Source: Tsukamurella asaccharolytica (GTDB taxonomy: Bacteria > Actinomycetota > Actinomycetes > Mycobacteriales > Mycobacteriaceae). From it: a stretch of 64,000 bases of DNA. The position numbers and the translations under genes were made by a program. Below are positions 18,237 to 25,924 of the stretch, piece after piece (the first letter of the stretch is position 1; each line of letters starts with the position of its first letter). The notes beneath the pieces were generated by a model. It ran no database searches, was not told the origin of the DNA, and saw only the letters and a program-made list of their open reading frames with translations. The DNA is taken from contig NZ_VIGW01000004.1 of NCBI RefSeq assembly GCF_007858435.1, forward strand, positions 248,001 to 312,000. Direction: 5' to 3'.

Positions 18237-20117
18237 ATGGCTAGACGAAGCTGGAATATTCGCGCCACGATCGCCGTTCTCGCCGTGGCGCTGACCGCGA
18301 CCGGCATCGCCGGGGTGGCCGCCGCAGACACCACCGTCGGTCCTTCGGGAATGACCGTCACCCCGTCGGGCACGGGTGGGCCGGTGACCGACTCGAGCGC
18401 CGGCACGGTGATGAAACTTTGGACCAACGGCGCCATCTCCATTCCCGCCATGACGGCGAACCCGGGTGCGACGCTGGAGATTCGCGCCCGCGGGGAGCAG
18501 TGCTCGGGTGCGCCGGTCATGGTCGTGAAGCGTCGGGGCGTCACCCTCGCCACCCTCTCGCCGGGGTCACGCTGGAGCACGTACACGGTGAGTCTCGGGG
18601 CGCAGACCGGGGTGGAACCGATACGCCTCGAATTCACCAATGACTACCGCGGCTGGTTCTGCGATCGGAACCTCTACGTCGCGAGCGTCACCGTGCGTGA
18701 CGGAGCGGTGACCACGACTCCGGCTCCGACCACGACGGTGCCCGCTCCGACCACGACCGTGCCGGTGCCCACGACGACGGTGCCGGCTCCGACCACGACG
18801 ACGCCGGTGCCCACGACGACGCCGGTGCCCACGACGACGGCGCCGACCACGACGGCCCCGCCGACGGGGTGTCCTGTGAATCAGTTCCAGGCGAGGTACT
18901 TCAACAACACCAGTGCTACGGGGACGCCGGTCGCGGTGCAGTGCGAGAACGCCCCGGGCGGCTTGTTCACCGGACAGCCGCTCGCCGGAGTCAACGCCGA
19001 CAACTTCTCCGTCGATTACAACGGTGTACTCAATTTCCCGCAGACGACGACCTACGTCATGTCGGTGAACGTCGGGAACGTGGGCGCCCGGATCTGGATC
19101 GACGACGTGCTGGTCTTCGATCGTCCCCCGCAATGGGGCACCACCAACACGCTGCGAACCGTGAACGCCGGCCAACGCCGGGTTCGAGTGGCGTACGCCC
19201 ACACGTCGGGCATCGCCCAATTCGGGGTCTCCTTCCCCCGCGCGACGCCGAGCGCCCCGTCGAACAACGGCAACTACTTCGCCGCGGACTCCTTCTGGAA
19301 CCAACCCGTGCCGGCGAACGCCCCAGTCGATCCGCGGAGTGCCGGATGGATCGCGAGGTTGGATGCGATCAGCTCCCGCTTGTCGATCAACAGCCGGGAG
19401 TGGACGACCACGGTCTACAACGCCCCGCCGGGCACGCCCACCGCCGAGATCCAGATCGGCAACACCGGGCGCAAGCTCACCATTCCGTACCTGCCGTCGT
19501 ATCGGCCGACAGAGGACGCCGATGCGCACGTGGCAGTGATCGATGACGCGACCGGCTGCCTGTACGAGTTTCAGAGCTTCAATCCACAATCACTGTGGGC
19601 GAACGCCTCGGCGAGCTATCGCGTGTACACCGGTTCCGGGGGGCACGTCGCGGGAGCCGGTCACGCAGGTGGCGAGTTCTCGTACCTCGCCGGAATGATC
19701 ACGCCCCAGGACGTCGCGTCCGGCGTGATCGATCATGCGCTCAGGTATGCGCTGCCGCTCGGCGCGCCGAAGTACGTCTACCCGGGCACGCGGACCGACG
19801 GCACCGTGGCCGACGGAATCCCGCAGGGCACCCGACTGCAGTTGGATCCGAACCTCGACCTCTCCAGGTTCGGCCTCACACCGTTCCAACTCATGGTGGC
19901 GAGGGCGCTGCAGGTGTACGGCGGGTTCAACGCCGATCACGCGGGCGTGTTCACGCTGTATGCGCGGAGCACTCTCGACGGCACGACGTACGCGCAGCCG
20001 ATTCAATCGCTCCCCGATGCGCTGATTCCGCATATGCGCTTCCTCGCGCCCACGATCTCGTCGACGGAGGTCTATCTCGACCGCGCCGACGATCCGGGCT
20101 GCAACCAGCAGCGGTGA
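18237..20117 (+). CDS. Secreted carbohydrate-binding protein: CBM-like, Thr/Pro linker, PA14, unknown C-terminal domain
   Basis: 626 residues. A signal peptide (residues 1-30, ending AAA-DTT) precedes a domain resembling the Ca-dependent xylan-binding CBM36/60 type (GTVMKLWTNGAIS...GATLEIRARGEQC.GAP). The linker at about 159-211 is made of TTTVPAP-like repeats. A PA14 domain follows (215-340: QFQARYFNNTSATGTP...SVDYNGVLNFPQTTTYVMSV...IWIDDVLV). The 280-residue C-terminal domain (from NYFAADSFWNQPVP) contains HAGGEFSYLAGMITPQDV; its function is unknown to me but it looks enzyme-like. It probably acts on cell-envelope or environmental glycans. Ribosome site gaggag precedes ATG. The upstream 170 bp is unusually AT-rich. 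Confidence 0.75.
   Translation: MARRSWNIRATIAVLAVALTATGIAGVAAADTTVGPSGMTVTPSGTGGPVTDSSAGTVMKLWTNGAISIPAMTANPGATLEIRARGEQCSGAPVMVVKRRGVTLATLSPGSRWSTYTVSLGAQTGVEPIRLEFTNDYRGWFCDRNLYVASVTVRDGAVTTTPAPTTTVPAPTTTVPVPTTTVPAPTTTTPVPTTTPVPTTTAPTTTAPPTGCPVNQFQARYFNNTSATGTPVAVQCENAPGGLFTGQPLAGVNADNFSVDYNGVLNFPQTTTYVMSVNVGNVGARIWIDDVLVFDRPPQWGTTNTLRTVNAGQRRVRVAYAHTSGIAQFGVSFPRATPSAPSNNGNYFAADSFWNQPVPANAPVDPRSAGWIARLDAISSRLSINSREWTTTVYNAPPGTPTAEIQIGNTGRKLTIPYLPSYRPTEDADAHVAVIDDATGCLYEFQSFNPQSLWANASASYRVYTGSGGHVAGAGHAGGEFSYLAGMITPQDVASGVIDHALRYALPLGAPKYVYPGTRTDGTVADGIPQGTRLQLDPNLDLSRFGLTPFQLMVARALQVYGGFNADHAGVFTLYARSTLDGTTYAQPIQSLPDALIPHMRFLAPTISSTEVYLDRADDPGCNQQR
18711..18869 (+). repeat. Tandem Thr-Thr-Thr-Pro linker repeats
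   Basis: About 160 bp of near-identical 18-27-bp units encode repeats such as TTTVPAP and TTTPVP, a likely O-mannosylated flexible linker between two domains of the secreted protein. The units are prone to copy-number change. Confidence 0.85.
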
Positions 20118-20459
20118 ACCCGGGCGCGCTCGATGGCCGTCGGGCAGCGCTGTGCCGAATCCTCGCGTGCTGCACGACCGACGCAGCGTCATAGCGGCGT
20201 CGGGACGGTTGCACGATCACCCGAAAGGGGCCGCTGCCAGGCGTGATAGCGCCGGCTCGGGGCCGACGGGGTGTTCTCCTGTACCGGCCTTCGCTGTGCG
20301 TCCGCTGTACTGATCCTCCGGGATTCCCCCGAATTTCTCGAAATGCACGACTCGGGCTGTAACGAACCGTGCCACCGTCCCTATAGAGCGTGTGACTTGA
20401 GTCCTAGAGTCCAGCGGCGGCACTCGTGCCCCGTCTCAACTTCCAAGGATGGGAACCAG
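20118..20459 (+). promoter_or_regulatory. 342-bp leader/promoter region of the repeat lipoprotein gene
   Basis: No protein-coding frame with support is seen here. A TAGAGT -10 motif lies at 20405-20410, about 50 bp before the start codon, and an AAGGATGGG ribosome site at 20445-20453. Unlike many neighbours, this gene therefore has a normal leader. The rest of the gap shows no repeat or strong hairpin. Confidence 0.45.
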
Positions 20460-22028
20460 ATGAATACGAAGAAGATCGGGGCCGCGTCGTTCGCGGTCGT
20501 GGCCGCTGCAGGCCTCCTCGCCGGGTGTGGCAAGTCGACCGAGGGCGACAGCCCCGTCGCCTTCTCGCCCGTGACCGGCGACCAGTTCACCGCGAATCCG
20601 GGTGCCTTCCAGACCGACGGCATCGCCGTGCCCCCGAAGGACGTCACGATGGTGGGCAACACTGTTGCCGCGCAGGCCGTGGCCAACGCCGGCCTGCCGC
20701 AGGGCACCATCACCTCGACGACGAACAACACCACCGTGTACTACCCGCCGGCCCCCCGTATCGCAGGTGTGCCGCAGTCGCCGCAGCCGACCCCGCCCCC
20801 GCCGATGGTGCGCCCGGCCAACTACAAGCCGTGGAACTACACGCAGCAGGAAATCGAGATCTACCAGCAGATCTGCGAGACGGGTTCCTGGAAGCAGACC
20901 ACGACGACCCCCGGTGGCCGAGTGAGCACTGAGGTTCAGAGCCAGACCTGCTACACGCTGTACGGCCGTCAGCTCGGCGTCAAGCCGTGGCAGCCCGGTC
21001 AGCCGCGTCCGTGGCAGCGCCCGGACTACCCGAAGCCGTGGTTCTCGGCCGACTTCAAGGTCGACGTGCCGGTCTTCTGGGTCTACCCCCCGACCTGGAC
21101 CCAGCCGCGGCCCCAGCCGATCATCTCGGTCTCGATCAGCCTTAACCTGAGCACCAACCCGTACCGTCGCGTCAACCCGGCCTGGGATCAGCCGTACTAC
21201 CCGGTGTGGGCGGTCACGCCCGGCCGCGTCGTCGAGGTCCGCGACCAGGCTCGCGTCGTGGCTCCGGTCTACACGATCACCGCGTCGGCCAGCGCCAGCG
21301 CGACCGTGGTGGCGCCCGTCTTCCCGGGCATTGTGCTCCCGCCGCTGCCGGCTTCGGCCAAGGTCGAGACCGTCACCGCGGTGCCCGGCGCCAAGGTGAC
21401 CGGCAACGTGAACCTCGATGCGAACGTGACCGTCCCGACCGCTGCCGCCCTCAAGGGCGCGACGATCCAGGCGGGCACCACGGCGTCGCTGAACGCGGCC
21501 GTCGGCACCTCCGTCGAGGCGACCGTCGCGAAGCCGAGCTCGGACAACGGCAACCGCGTGACCGTCGGCGGCAACGCCGGTGCGACCGTGACCGGCGGTG
21601 CCGGTGCGGGTAACGGCACCGTCACCGGTGGTGCGGGTGCCAACGTGACCGGCGGCGCCGGCGCGGGTAACGGCACCGTCACCGGCGGTGCGGGTGGATC
21701 TGTGGCCGGCGGTGCCGGCGCGGGTAATGGCACCGTCACCGGCGGTGCCGGTGCGGGCGGGTCCGTGACCGGCGGTGCCGGCGTGGCCCCCACGACCACC
21801 AAGCCGGCCGAGCGCACGCAGGCACCGACGGAGGAGCCCGCGCCGACGCAGACGCAGGAGACGAAGCCGCAGACGACGCAGCCGCAGGCGACCACCACGA
21901 CCCCGGTCGCGACCCCGCAGGCGGCCACCCGGACGCAGACTAAGGCGTCGACGGCCCCCAAGCCGGCGACGAACCCCAGCTGCACCCCGGCTCAGGTCGA
22001 GGCGGGTACCTGCTCCACCGGTAGCTGA
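20460..22028 (+). CDS. Repeat-rich surface lipoprotein of unknown function
   Basis: 522 residues. The lipobox LLAGC (Cys23) marks it as a lipoprotein. The mature protein is Pro/Trp/Tyr-rich to about residue 270 (KPWNYTQQEIEIYQQICETG, QPGQPRPWQRPDYPKPW). An Ala/Val beta-rich part (ITASASASATVV, GNVNLDANVTV) follows. Then come three units of about 19-21 residues built on TGGAGAGNGTVTGGAG, a Thr/Pro/Gln tail and a two-Cys C-terminus (NPSCTPAQVEAGTCSTGS). No catalytic motif is seen. The pattern suggests a cell-wall-spanning or envelope structural protein (inference). Confidence 0.72.
   Translation: MNTKKIGAASFAVVAAAGLLAGCGKSTEGDSPVAFSPVTGDQFTANPGAFQTDGIAVPPKDVTMVGNTVAAQAVANAGLPQGTITSTTNNTTVYYPPAPRIAGVPQSPQPTPPPPMVRPANYKPWNYTQQEIEIYQQICETGSWKQTTTTPGGRVSTEVQSQTCYTLYGRQLGVKPWQPGQPRPWQRPDYPKPWFSADFKVDVPVFWVYPPTWTQPRPQPIISVSISLNLSTNPYRRVNPAWDQPYYPVWAVTPGRVVEVRDQARVVAPVYTITASASASATVVAPVFPGIVLPPLPASAKVETVTAVPGAKVTGNVNLDANVTVPTAAALKGATIQAGTTASLNAAVGTSVEATVAKPSSDNGNRVTVGGNAGATVTGGAGAGNGTVTGGAGANVTGGAGAGNGTVTGGAGGSVAGGAGAGNGTVTGGAGAGGSVTGGAGVAPTTTKPAERTQAPTEEPAPTQTQETKPQTTQPQATTTTPVATPQAATRTQTKASTAPKPATNPSCTPAQVEAGTCSTGS
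21591..21788 (+). repeat. Tandem 57/57/63-bp coding repeats in the lipoprotein
   Basis: Three consecutive units start at 21591, 21648 and 21705, each encoding a variant of TGGAGAGNGTVTGGAG plus a short spacer, followed by a partial unit. They are in frame and differ mostly at third codon positions. Confidence 0.9.
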
Positions 22029-22039
22029 TCGCCGACGCC

Positions 22040-22090
22040 CTCGGGGAGACCTCCGGCAGGCCCTCTGACCTGCTGATTGGTCTCCCCGAG
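22040..22090 (+). terminator. Long hairpin after the lipoprotein gene
   Basis: Twelve-bp perfect arms CTCGGGGAGACC and GGTCTCCCCGAG enclose 27 nt that contain an inner GCAGG/CCTGC stem. It begins 11 bp after the stop. There is no T-tract. Confidence 0.65.
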
Positions 22091-22128
22091 CGCGTATGCG
22101 CTAGAGTCTCTTCTCGGTCGAAGTTCAA

Positions 22129-22201
22129 TCCCCCATAGCTCAATTGGCAGAGCATTCGACTGTTAATCGAAGGGTTACTGGTTCGAGTCCAGTTGGGGGA
22201 G
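22129..22201 (+). tRNA. tRNA-Asn (GTT)
   Basis: Cloverleaf: acceptor TCCCCCA/TGGGGGA, D-arm GCTC/GAGC, anticodon stem TTCGA/TCGAA with loop CTGTTAA (anticodon GTT), T-arm ACTGG-TTCGAGT-CCAGT, discriminator G. CCA is not encoded. A canonical terminator follows within 6 bp. Confidence 0.96.
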
Positions 22202-22206
22202 CAAGC

Positions 22207-22232
22207 AAAACCGCCTCTTCGGAGGCGGTTTT
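22207..22232 (+). terminator. Rho-independent terminator of tRNA-Asn
   Basis: Stem CCGCCTC/GAGGCGG with a UUCG tetraloop, flanked by AAAA and TTTT: a textbook intrinsic terminator, and one of the few in this window with a T-tract. Confidence 0.92.
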
Positions 22233-22321
22233 CTGCTTTCACGGGCGCCGTGAAGCCGGTGCTCGAGGCCCGAACGCGGAAAGTCGTCGGGAAGGTCGCG
22301 GCCAGGCGCGATACTGGAGCC

Positions 22322-22870
22322 ATGGCCACCCAGTACGAGCAGATCTCCGATCGACTGCGGCAGTTCATCGAGGCACAGCAGGTGTACTTCGTGGGCACCG
22401 CGGCGTCCGACGGTCGGGTGAACGTTTCCCCGAAGGGACTCGACTCCCTGCGGGTGCTGGGCCCGAACCGGGTGGTGTGGCTCAACGGCACGGGGAGCGG
22501 TAACGAGACCGCGGCGCACCTCCTTCGGAACCCGCGGATCACGATCATGTTCTGCGCCTTCGAGGGGAAGCCGCTCATTCTGCGCCTCTACGGCACCGCG
22601 CGGGCCGTCCACGACGGAGACCCGGACTGGGACTACCTGGTCGGGCTGTTTCCGCCGATGCGGGGCGCGCGCAACGTCTTCGACGTCACGGTGGATCTCG
22701 TCCAGACCTCCTGCGGCTTCGGCGTGCCGCAGTACGAATACGAGGGGCAGCGCACGCTCATGGACTCGTGGGCCGCGAACAGAGGCGACGAGGGCATCGC
22801 GCAATACCAGCGCGAGCGCAACACCCACAGCATCGACGGTTTCCCGACAGGGATCAACGGCCTGGCGTAG
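22322..22870 (+). CDS. Pyridoxamine-5'-phosphate-oxidase-family protein
   Basis: 182 residues. The split-barrel flavin-binding fold is visible in QVYFVGTAASDGRVNVSPKG, VVWLNGTGSGNETAAHLLRNPRITIMFCAFEGKPLILRLYGTARAV. The central NPRITIMF strand and the following RLYG are family marks. The C-terminal extension (GYPQYEYEGQRTLMDSWA type) is that of the general stress-type subgroup. ATG lies 6 nt after GATACT (leaderless). The reaction is unknown; members reduce or oxidise small substrates with FMN or F420. Confidence 0.88.
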   Translation: MATQYEQISDRLRQFIEAQQVYFVGTAASDGRVNVSPKGLDSLRVLGPNRVVWLNGTGSGNETAAHLLRNPRITIMFCAFEGKPLILRLYGTARAVHDGDPDWDYLVGLFPPMRGARNVFDVTVDLVQTSCGFGVPQYEYEGQRTLMDSWAANRGDEGIAQYQRERNTHSIDGFPTGINGLA

Positions 22871-23105
22871 GTACGTCTATCCACTGGTGCGAGAGGTCGA
22901 CGGTCCTATTCGTGGCCGGTGGTCGATCCGATCGACGATCTGCTGCACCGGTGTGCCCTCGCGATGTTTCCCTCCGGCACCGCTTCTGTCACAGCAAAAA
23001 TTGGAGAGGTTCGCGCCTGAGGGTCTGTGCTCGCGCTATTGACCGCGCCTAAGGTCCTCGATGCCGCCGCGATAGGGTGGCGGCATCCAGGTGAAAGGAA
23101 TCCCG

Positions 23106-23927
23106 ATGAGTCTCGCGGAGCTGTCGGAGTGGCCCGTCGACAATGCCGCCGGTGCACTCGTGCGGACCGGGGCCTCGGGCACCGTCGAGGCGCACGGCGA
23201 CGTCGATCGGCACTACGAGTTGGCTTCCGTCACCAAGCTTCTCGTCGCGTACGGTGTCCTCGTCGCGATCGAGGAGGAGGCCATCGCGCTGCGGCAGCCG
23301 GCGGGCCCGGAGGGGAGCACCGTCGAGCACCTCCTCGCGCACGCCTCGGGCTCGGCCTTCGACTCCGCAGAGGTCGTGGCGCCCCCGGGCGCGCAGCGCA
23401 TCTACAGCTCGTACGGCTACGAGATCCTCGCGGATATCGTCGAGAAGGAAACGGGAATCGCCTTTCCCGACTACCTCGGCGAGGCGGTCTTCGAGCCGCT
23501 CGGGATGGGGAGCACCGTACTCGCGGGGCCGGCCGGGCATGGCGTCCGGTCCACGGTGTCCGATCTGGCGCGGTTCGCCGCGGAGGTGGCCGCGCCCACT
23601 CTGCTCGATCCCGGCACCGTCGACGGGGCGCGGTCCGTCCACTTCCCGGGCCTGCCGGGCTTCGTCCCGGGCTACGGCAAGTTCGCGAACAACACCTGGG
23701 GGCTCGGCTTCGAGGTCAAGAGCGACAAGCGGGCGCACTGGACCGGAACGCGGAACTCGCCGCGCACCGTCGGGCACTTCGGACAGGCGGGCACCTACCT
23801 GTGGCTCGACCCCGACCTGGAGCTCGCAGCGGTCGTTCTCACCGACCGGCCCTTCGGCGCCTGGGCCAAGCCGCTGTGGTCCGAGTTCAACGATCGGCTG
23901 ATTTCTCAGGAACTTCAAGGCGGGTAA
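23106..23927 (+). CDS. Serine beta-lactamase-fold hydrolase (class C-like)
   Basis: 273 residues with the penicillin-recognising-enzyme fold. SxxK is at residues 41-44 (LASVTKLL), the Tyr motif is YSSYGYE, and HFGQAGTYLWLDP is a KTG-equivalent. VEHLLAHASG is typical of EstB/DD-peptidase relatives. No signal peptide is present, so it is cytosolic and more likely an esterase than a beta-lactamase. Ribosome site aaagga lies 6 nt before ATG; an upstream TAGGGT may be its -10. Confidence 0.88.
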   Translation: MSLAELSEWPVDNAAGALVRTGASGTVEAHGDVDRHYELASVTKLLVAYGVLVAIEEEAIALRQPAGPEGSTVEHLLAHASGSAFDSAEVVAPPGAQRIYSSYGYEILADIVEKETGIAFPDYLGEAVFEPLGMGSTVLAGPAGHGVRSTVSDLARFAAEVAAPTLLDPGTVDGARSVHFPGLPGFVPGYGKFANNTWGLGFEVKSDKRAHWTGTRNSPRTVGHFGQAGTYLWLDPDLELAAVVLTDRPFGAWAKPLWSEFNDRLISQELQGG

Positions 23928-24006
23928 CTGGCGCAACACGCGCATCATGGTGCACAATGGCTCCATAACTACATCGGTGTGATAAAGCGCGGCTGGTAGC
24001 TGAATC

Positions 24007-24048
24007 CGTTTCGACAGGTGGCTTGGGGAAGACGTCCTCGTCGAAACG
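24007..24048 (+). promoter_or_regulatory. Leader hairpin abutting the ribosome site of the DUF3145 gene
   Basis: Nine-bp perfect arms CGTTTCGAC and GTCGAAACG enclose 24 nt. The 3' arm ends one base before the ribosome site (aagaagg) of the following gene. The geometry suggests an effect on translation or mRNA stability (inference). Confidence 0.45.
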
Positions 24049-24063
24049 AAGAAGGTGGCAACC

Positions 24064-24579
24064 ATGCAGCAGCTGAGTCAGTTTGCAGAGGTGACGACGG
24101 GAGTCGTCTGGATTCACGCCGCACCTGCTGCACTGTGCCCGCACGTGGAGTGGGCACTGTCGAGGACCCTCGACGCCCGGGCCACCCTCAAGTGGTCCGC
24201 GCAGGAGGCCGTCCCCGGCATGCAGCGTGCCGTCGTCGACTGGGTGGGCCCGGTCGGCAGCGGCGCGCGGATGGCGAACACCCTCAGGGAGTGGAACTCC
24301 CTGAGGTTCGAGGTCACCGAGGACCCCTCCGAGGGGGTCGACGGTGAGCGGTTCTGCTACGCCCCGGGGCTGGGGCTGTGGCGCGGCACCATGAGCGCGT
24401 CCGGCGATACCCTGCTGGGCGAGGCGCAACTGCGCTCGATGATGCTCGATCAGGGCCCTGAGGGCCTGCAGACGTCCCTCGACTCGCTCCTGGGCACCGC
24501 CTGGGACGAGGCCCTCGAGCCCTTCCGCATGGGCGGCCAAGGCGCCGAGGTCACCTGGCTGTCGCAGGCCGTCGGCTGA
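24064..24579 (+). CDS. DUF3145-family protein
   Basis: 171 residues of an actinobacteria-specific family. It starts MQQLSQFAEVTTGVVWIHAAPAALCPHVEWAL and continues with a strand-rich centre (MQRAVVDWVGPVGSGARMANTLREW..LRFEVTEDPSEGVDGERF.Y.PGLGLWRG). No catalytic residues are assigned for this family and its role is unknown. The ATG at 24064 is chosen because it is 9-10 nt from GAAGG; a GTG at 24055 is too close. The protein is compact and has no signal peptide. Confidence 0.85.
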   Translation: MQQLSQFAEVTTGVVWIHAAPAALCPHVEWALSRTLDARATLKWSAQEAVPGMQRAVVDWVGPVGSGARMANTLREWNSLRFEVTEDPSEGVDGERFCYAPGLGLWRGTMSASGDTLLGEAQLRSMMLDQGPEGLQTSLDSLLGTAWDEALEPFRMGGQGAEVTWLSQAVG

Positions 24580-24687
24580 CGGCCCGAAAACCTGCCTAAT
24601 ACCCGGCCCTGGCGGGCGAGCGTGGCGCTTCGGCGACGGCGCCCCGCCGGGACCGGGACACGAGGATCCTGCGCCGCGACGATGCCG

Positions 24688-24709
24688 GCCCGATCTGCCA
24701 CCATCGGGC
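24688..24709. terminator. Hairpin at the 3' ends of the DUF3145 and AbiEi-like genes
   Basis: Perfect 7-bp arms GCCCGAT/ATCGGGC with an 8-nt loop lie immediately beyond the stop codon of the minus-strand gene, between convergent genes. Confidence 0.5.
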
Positions 24710-25630
24710 TCAGCCGGGGAACAGGGGAATCCGCGGGATCACGCCGCAGTGCAGCATCTGCTTGGTGAGGATGTCGTAGATCCGCTCGCGATCCGCGAGG
24801 TCCTCCCAATACCAGTTCACGACAGCGATGCCGTCGCGCCGGAAGTCGCCGCCGCGCCGAGCCTCGTATTCGGCGCGGCCCGGATCGTTGCGGTACTTGG
24901 CCGTCCCGTCGAACTCGCCGATCATTCCCGGGTAGCTGAAGTCGGCGTAGTACGTGCTGCCGCTGAGTAGGTAGTGTTTCTGCAGCTCAGGCATGGGGAG
25001 CTTCCAGTCGATCAGCATTGCGCGCGTGCGCGATTCGCCCGCGGACTCGCTGTGCTCGGAACTCTCACCGATTACGCGCCGGTACATCGGAGCACCCGGA
25101 CGGCGTCCGAGGTACTCGGCCACCTCCTCCAACTGGTCGACGGTGACCGGTTTCCGCGCACCCGCTTTCGGGAACCGCGGCCGCAGGCGGGCCGAATCGA
25201 TGATCGCCAGCGCCTGCCCGTGGTCGCCGTTCATCGCGACGTCGGCGGCGGTCCGAGCAGGGGAGGTGACGCGGATTCCCCTCACCTCGACGACGTCCTC
25301 GGCGCGCAGCGGGCGGGCATGGATGTGCAGACCGCCGCGGATCCCGCCGCCACCCGTGGCATCGACGGTGACGTGCACGGTCTTGTAGCCGAACCCGTAG
25401 GCCGCCATGCCGTGCACCGCGGCCGCACTCTGATGGGAGAACACCCAGTTCCCTCGGAGGGCGATCGCCTCGATGAGCAGGAGGTGCTCGTCCCACGGCT
25501 TGCCGGCCGGCTGCCTGGTGTACGCGGCGTGTGTGACGCGCCGAAGCGTCCCCTTCGTCAACTCGGCATCGATCGTGCGTTGCGTGTATCCGTCGGCGTC
25601 GAGCACCGCGCGCGTCAGAATTCTCCCCAT
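24710..25630 (-). CDS. Orphan AbiEi-type antitoxin domain fused to a DUF559 nuclease-like domain
   Basis: 306 residues. The N-terminal quarter is an AbiEi-like winged-helix region (AVLDADGYTQRTIDAELTKGTLRRVTHAAYTRQP) followed by the AbiEi body (FSHQSAAAVHGMAAYGF, RVTSPARTAADVA). The C-terminal 110 residues look like a Vsr/DUF559 fold of the PD-(D/E)XK class: an acidic ES.SESAGESRTR helix, YADFSYPGMIGEFDGTAKY with the Asp and Glu-Phe-Asp positions, and NWYWEDL. No AbiEii toxin gene is adjacent. The ATG lies 6 nt after CATAGT (leaderless). A symmetric array of heptamers lies 65-162 bp upstream. Its role, defence or DNA repair, is open. Confidence 0.78.
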   Translation of the reverse strand: MGRILTRAVLDADGYTQRTIDAELTKGTLRRVTHAAYTRQPAGKPWDEHLLLIEAIALRGNWVFSHQSAAAVHGMAAYGFGYKTVHVTVDATGGGGIRGGLHIHARPLRAEDVVEVRGIRVTSPARTAADVAMNGDHGQALAIIDSARLRPRFPKAGARKPVTVDQLEEVAEYLGRRPGAPMYRRVIGESSEHSESAGESRTRAMLIDWKLPMPELQKHYLLSGSTYYADFSYPGMIGEFDGTAKYRNDPGRAEYEARRGGDFRRDGIAVVNWYWEDLADRERIYDILTKQMLHCGVIPRIPLFPG

Positions 25631-25694
25631 CCCCGCACTATGCCGTCGCCCACCGACATGCTTGTTCGCTCGGAGGGGCGCATCGCGCATCTGT

Positions 25695-25792
25695 CGCTAC
25701 GAACATCTCCCGCCGCACTCGAAATCTCTCGACGCTACGGGGATCCGCGTAGCGCCCGGAGGTTTGAACGGCGTCGGGGGATATCCGTAGCG
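25695..25792. repeat. 98-bp symmetric inverted-repeat array upstream of the AbiEi-like gene
   Basis: Four heptamers occur at 25695 and 25733 (CGCTACG) and at 25748 and 25786 (CGTAGCG). Both direct pairs are spaced exactly 38 bp and the whole is centred on a GGGATCCG core. Comparing the region with its own complement also aligns most intervening bases. It could be an operator array for the AbiEi protein, whose relatives autoregulate by binding inverted repeats, or a decayed palindromic element. Confidence 0.6.
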
Positions 25793-25878
25793 TCCGGCCA
25801 GTGGCGGACCGTCGGCAGGCCGGATGCCCCGCCGCACTTCCCGCCCGACGGTGCCGGCGGCCCGTCGGAAACGCGAAA

Positions 25879-25908
25879 CCGGCCGCCGGGGGAATCCCCG
25901 ACGACCGG
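25879..25908 (-). terminator. Terminator of the fabD-acpM-kasA operon
   Basis: A 13-bp stem with two mismatches closes around GGGG-GAAT-CCCC, 17 bp beyond the kasA stop. Confidence 0.7.
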
Positions 25909-25924
25909 CTTCTCGAGAAACGTC

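Noticed and set aside
21591-21788. Regularly spaced repeats that might suggest a CRISPR array
   Set aside because: They are in-frame coding repeats without unique spacers, within a lipoprotein gene. No CRISPR array is seen anywhere in the window.
22871-23105. Possible small gene or RNA between the flavin-barrel gene and the serine hydrolase
   Set aside because: No supported frame or strong structure; only a short CCGCC/GGCGG stem around the -10 motif of the next gene.
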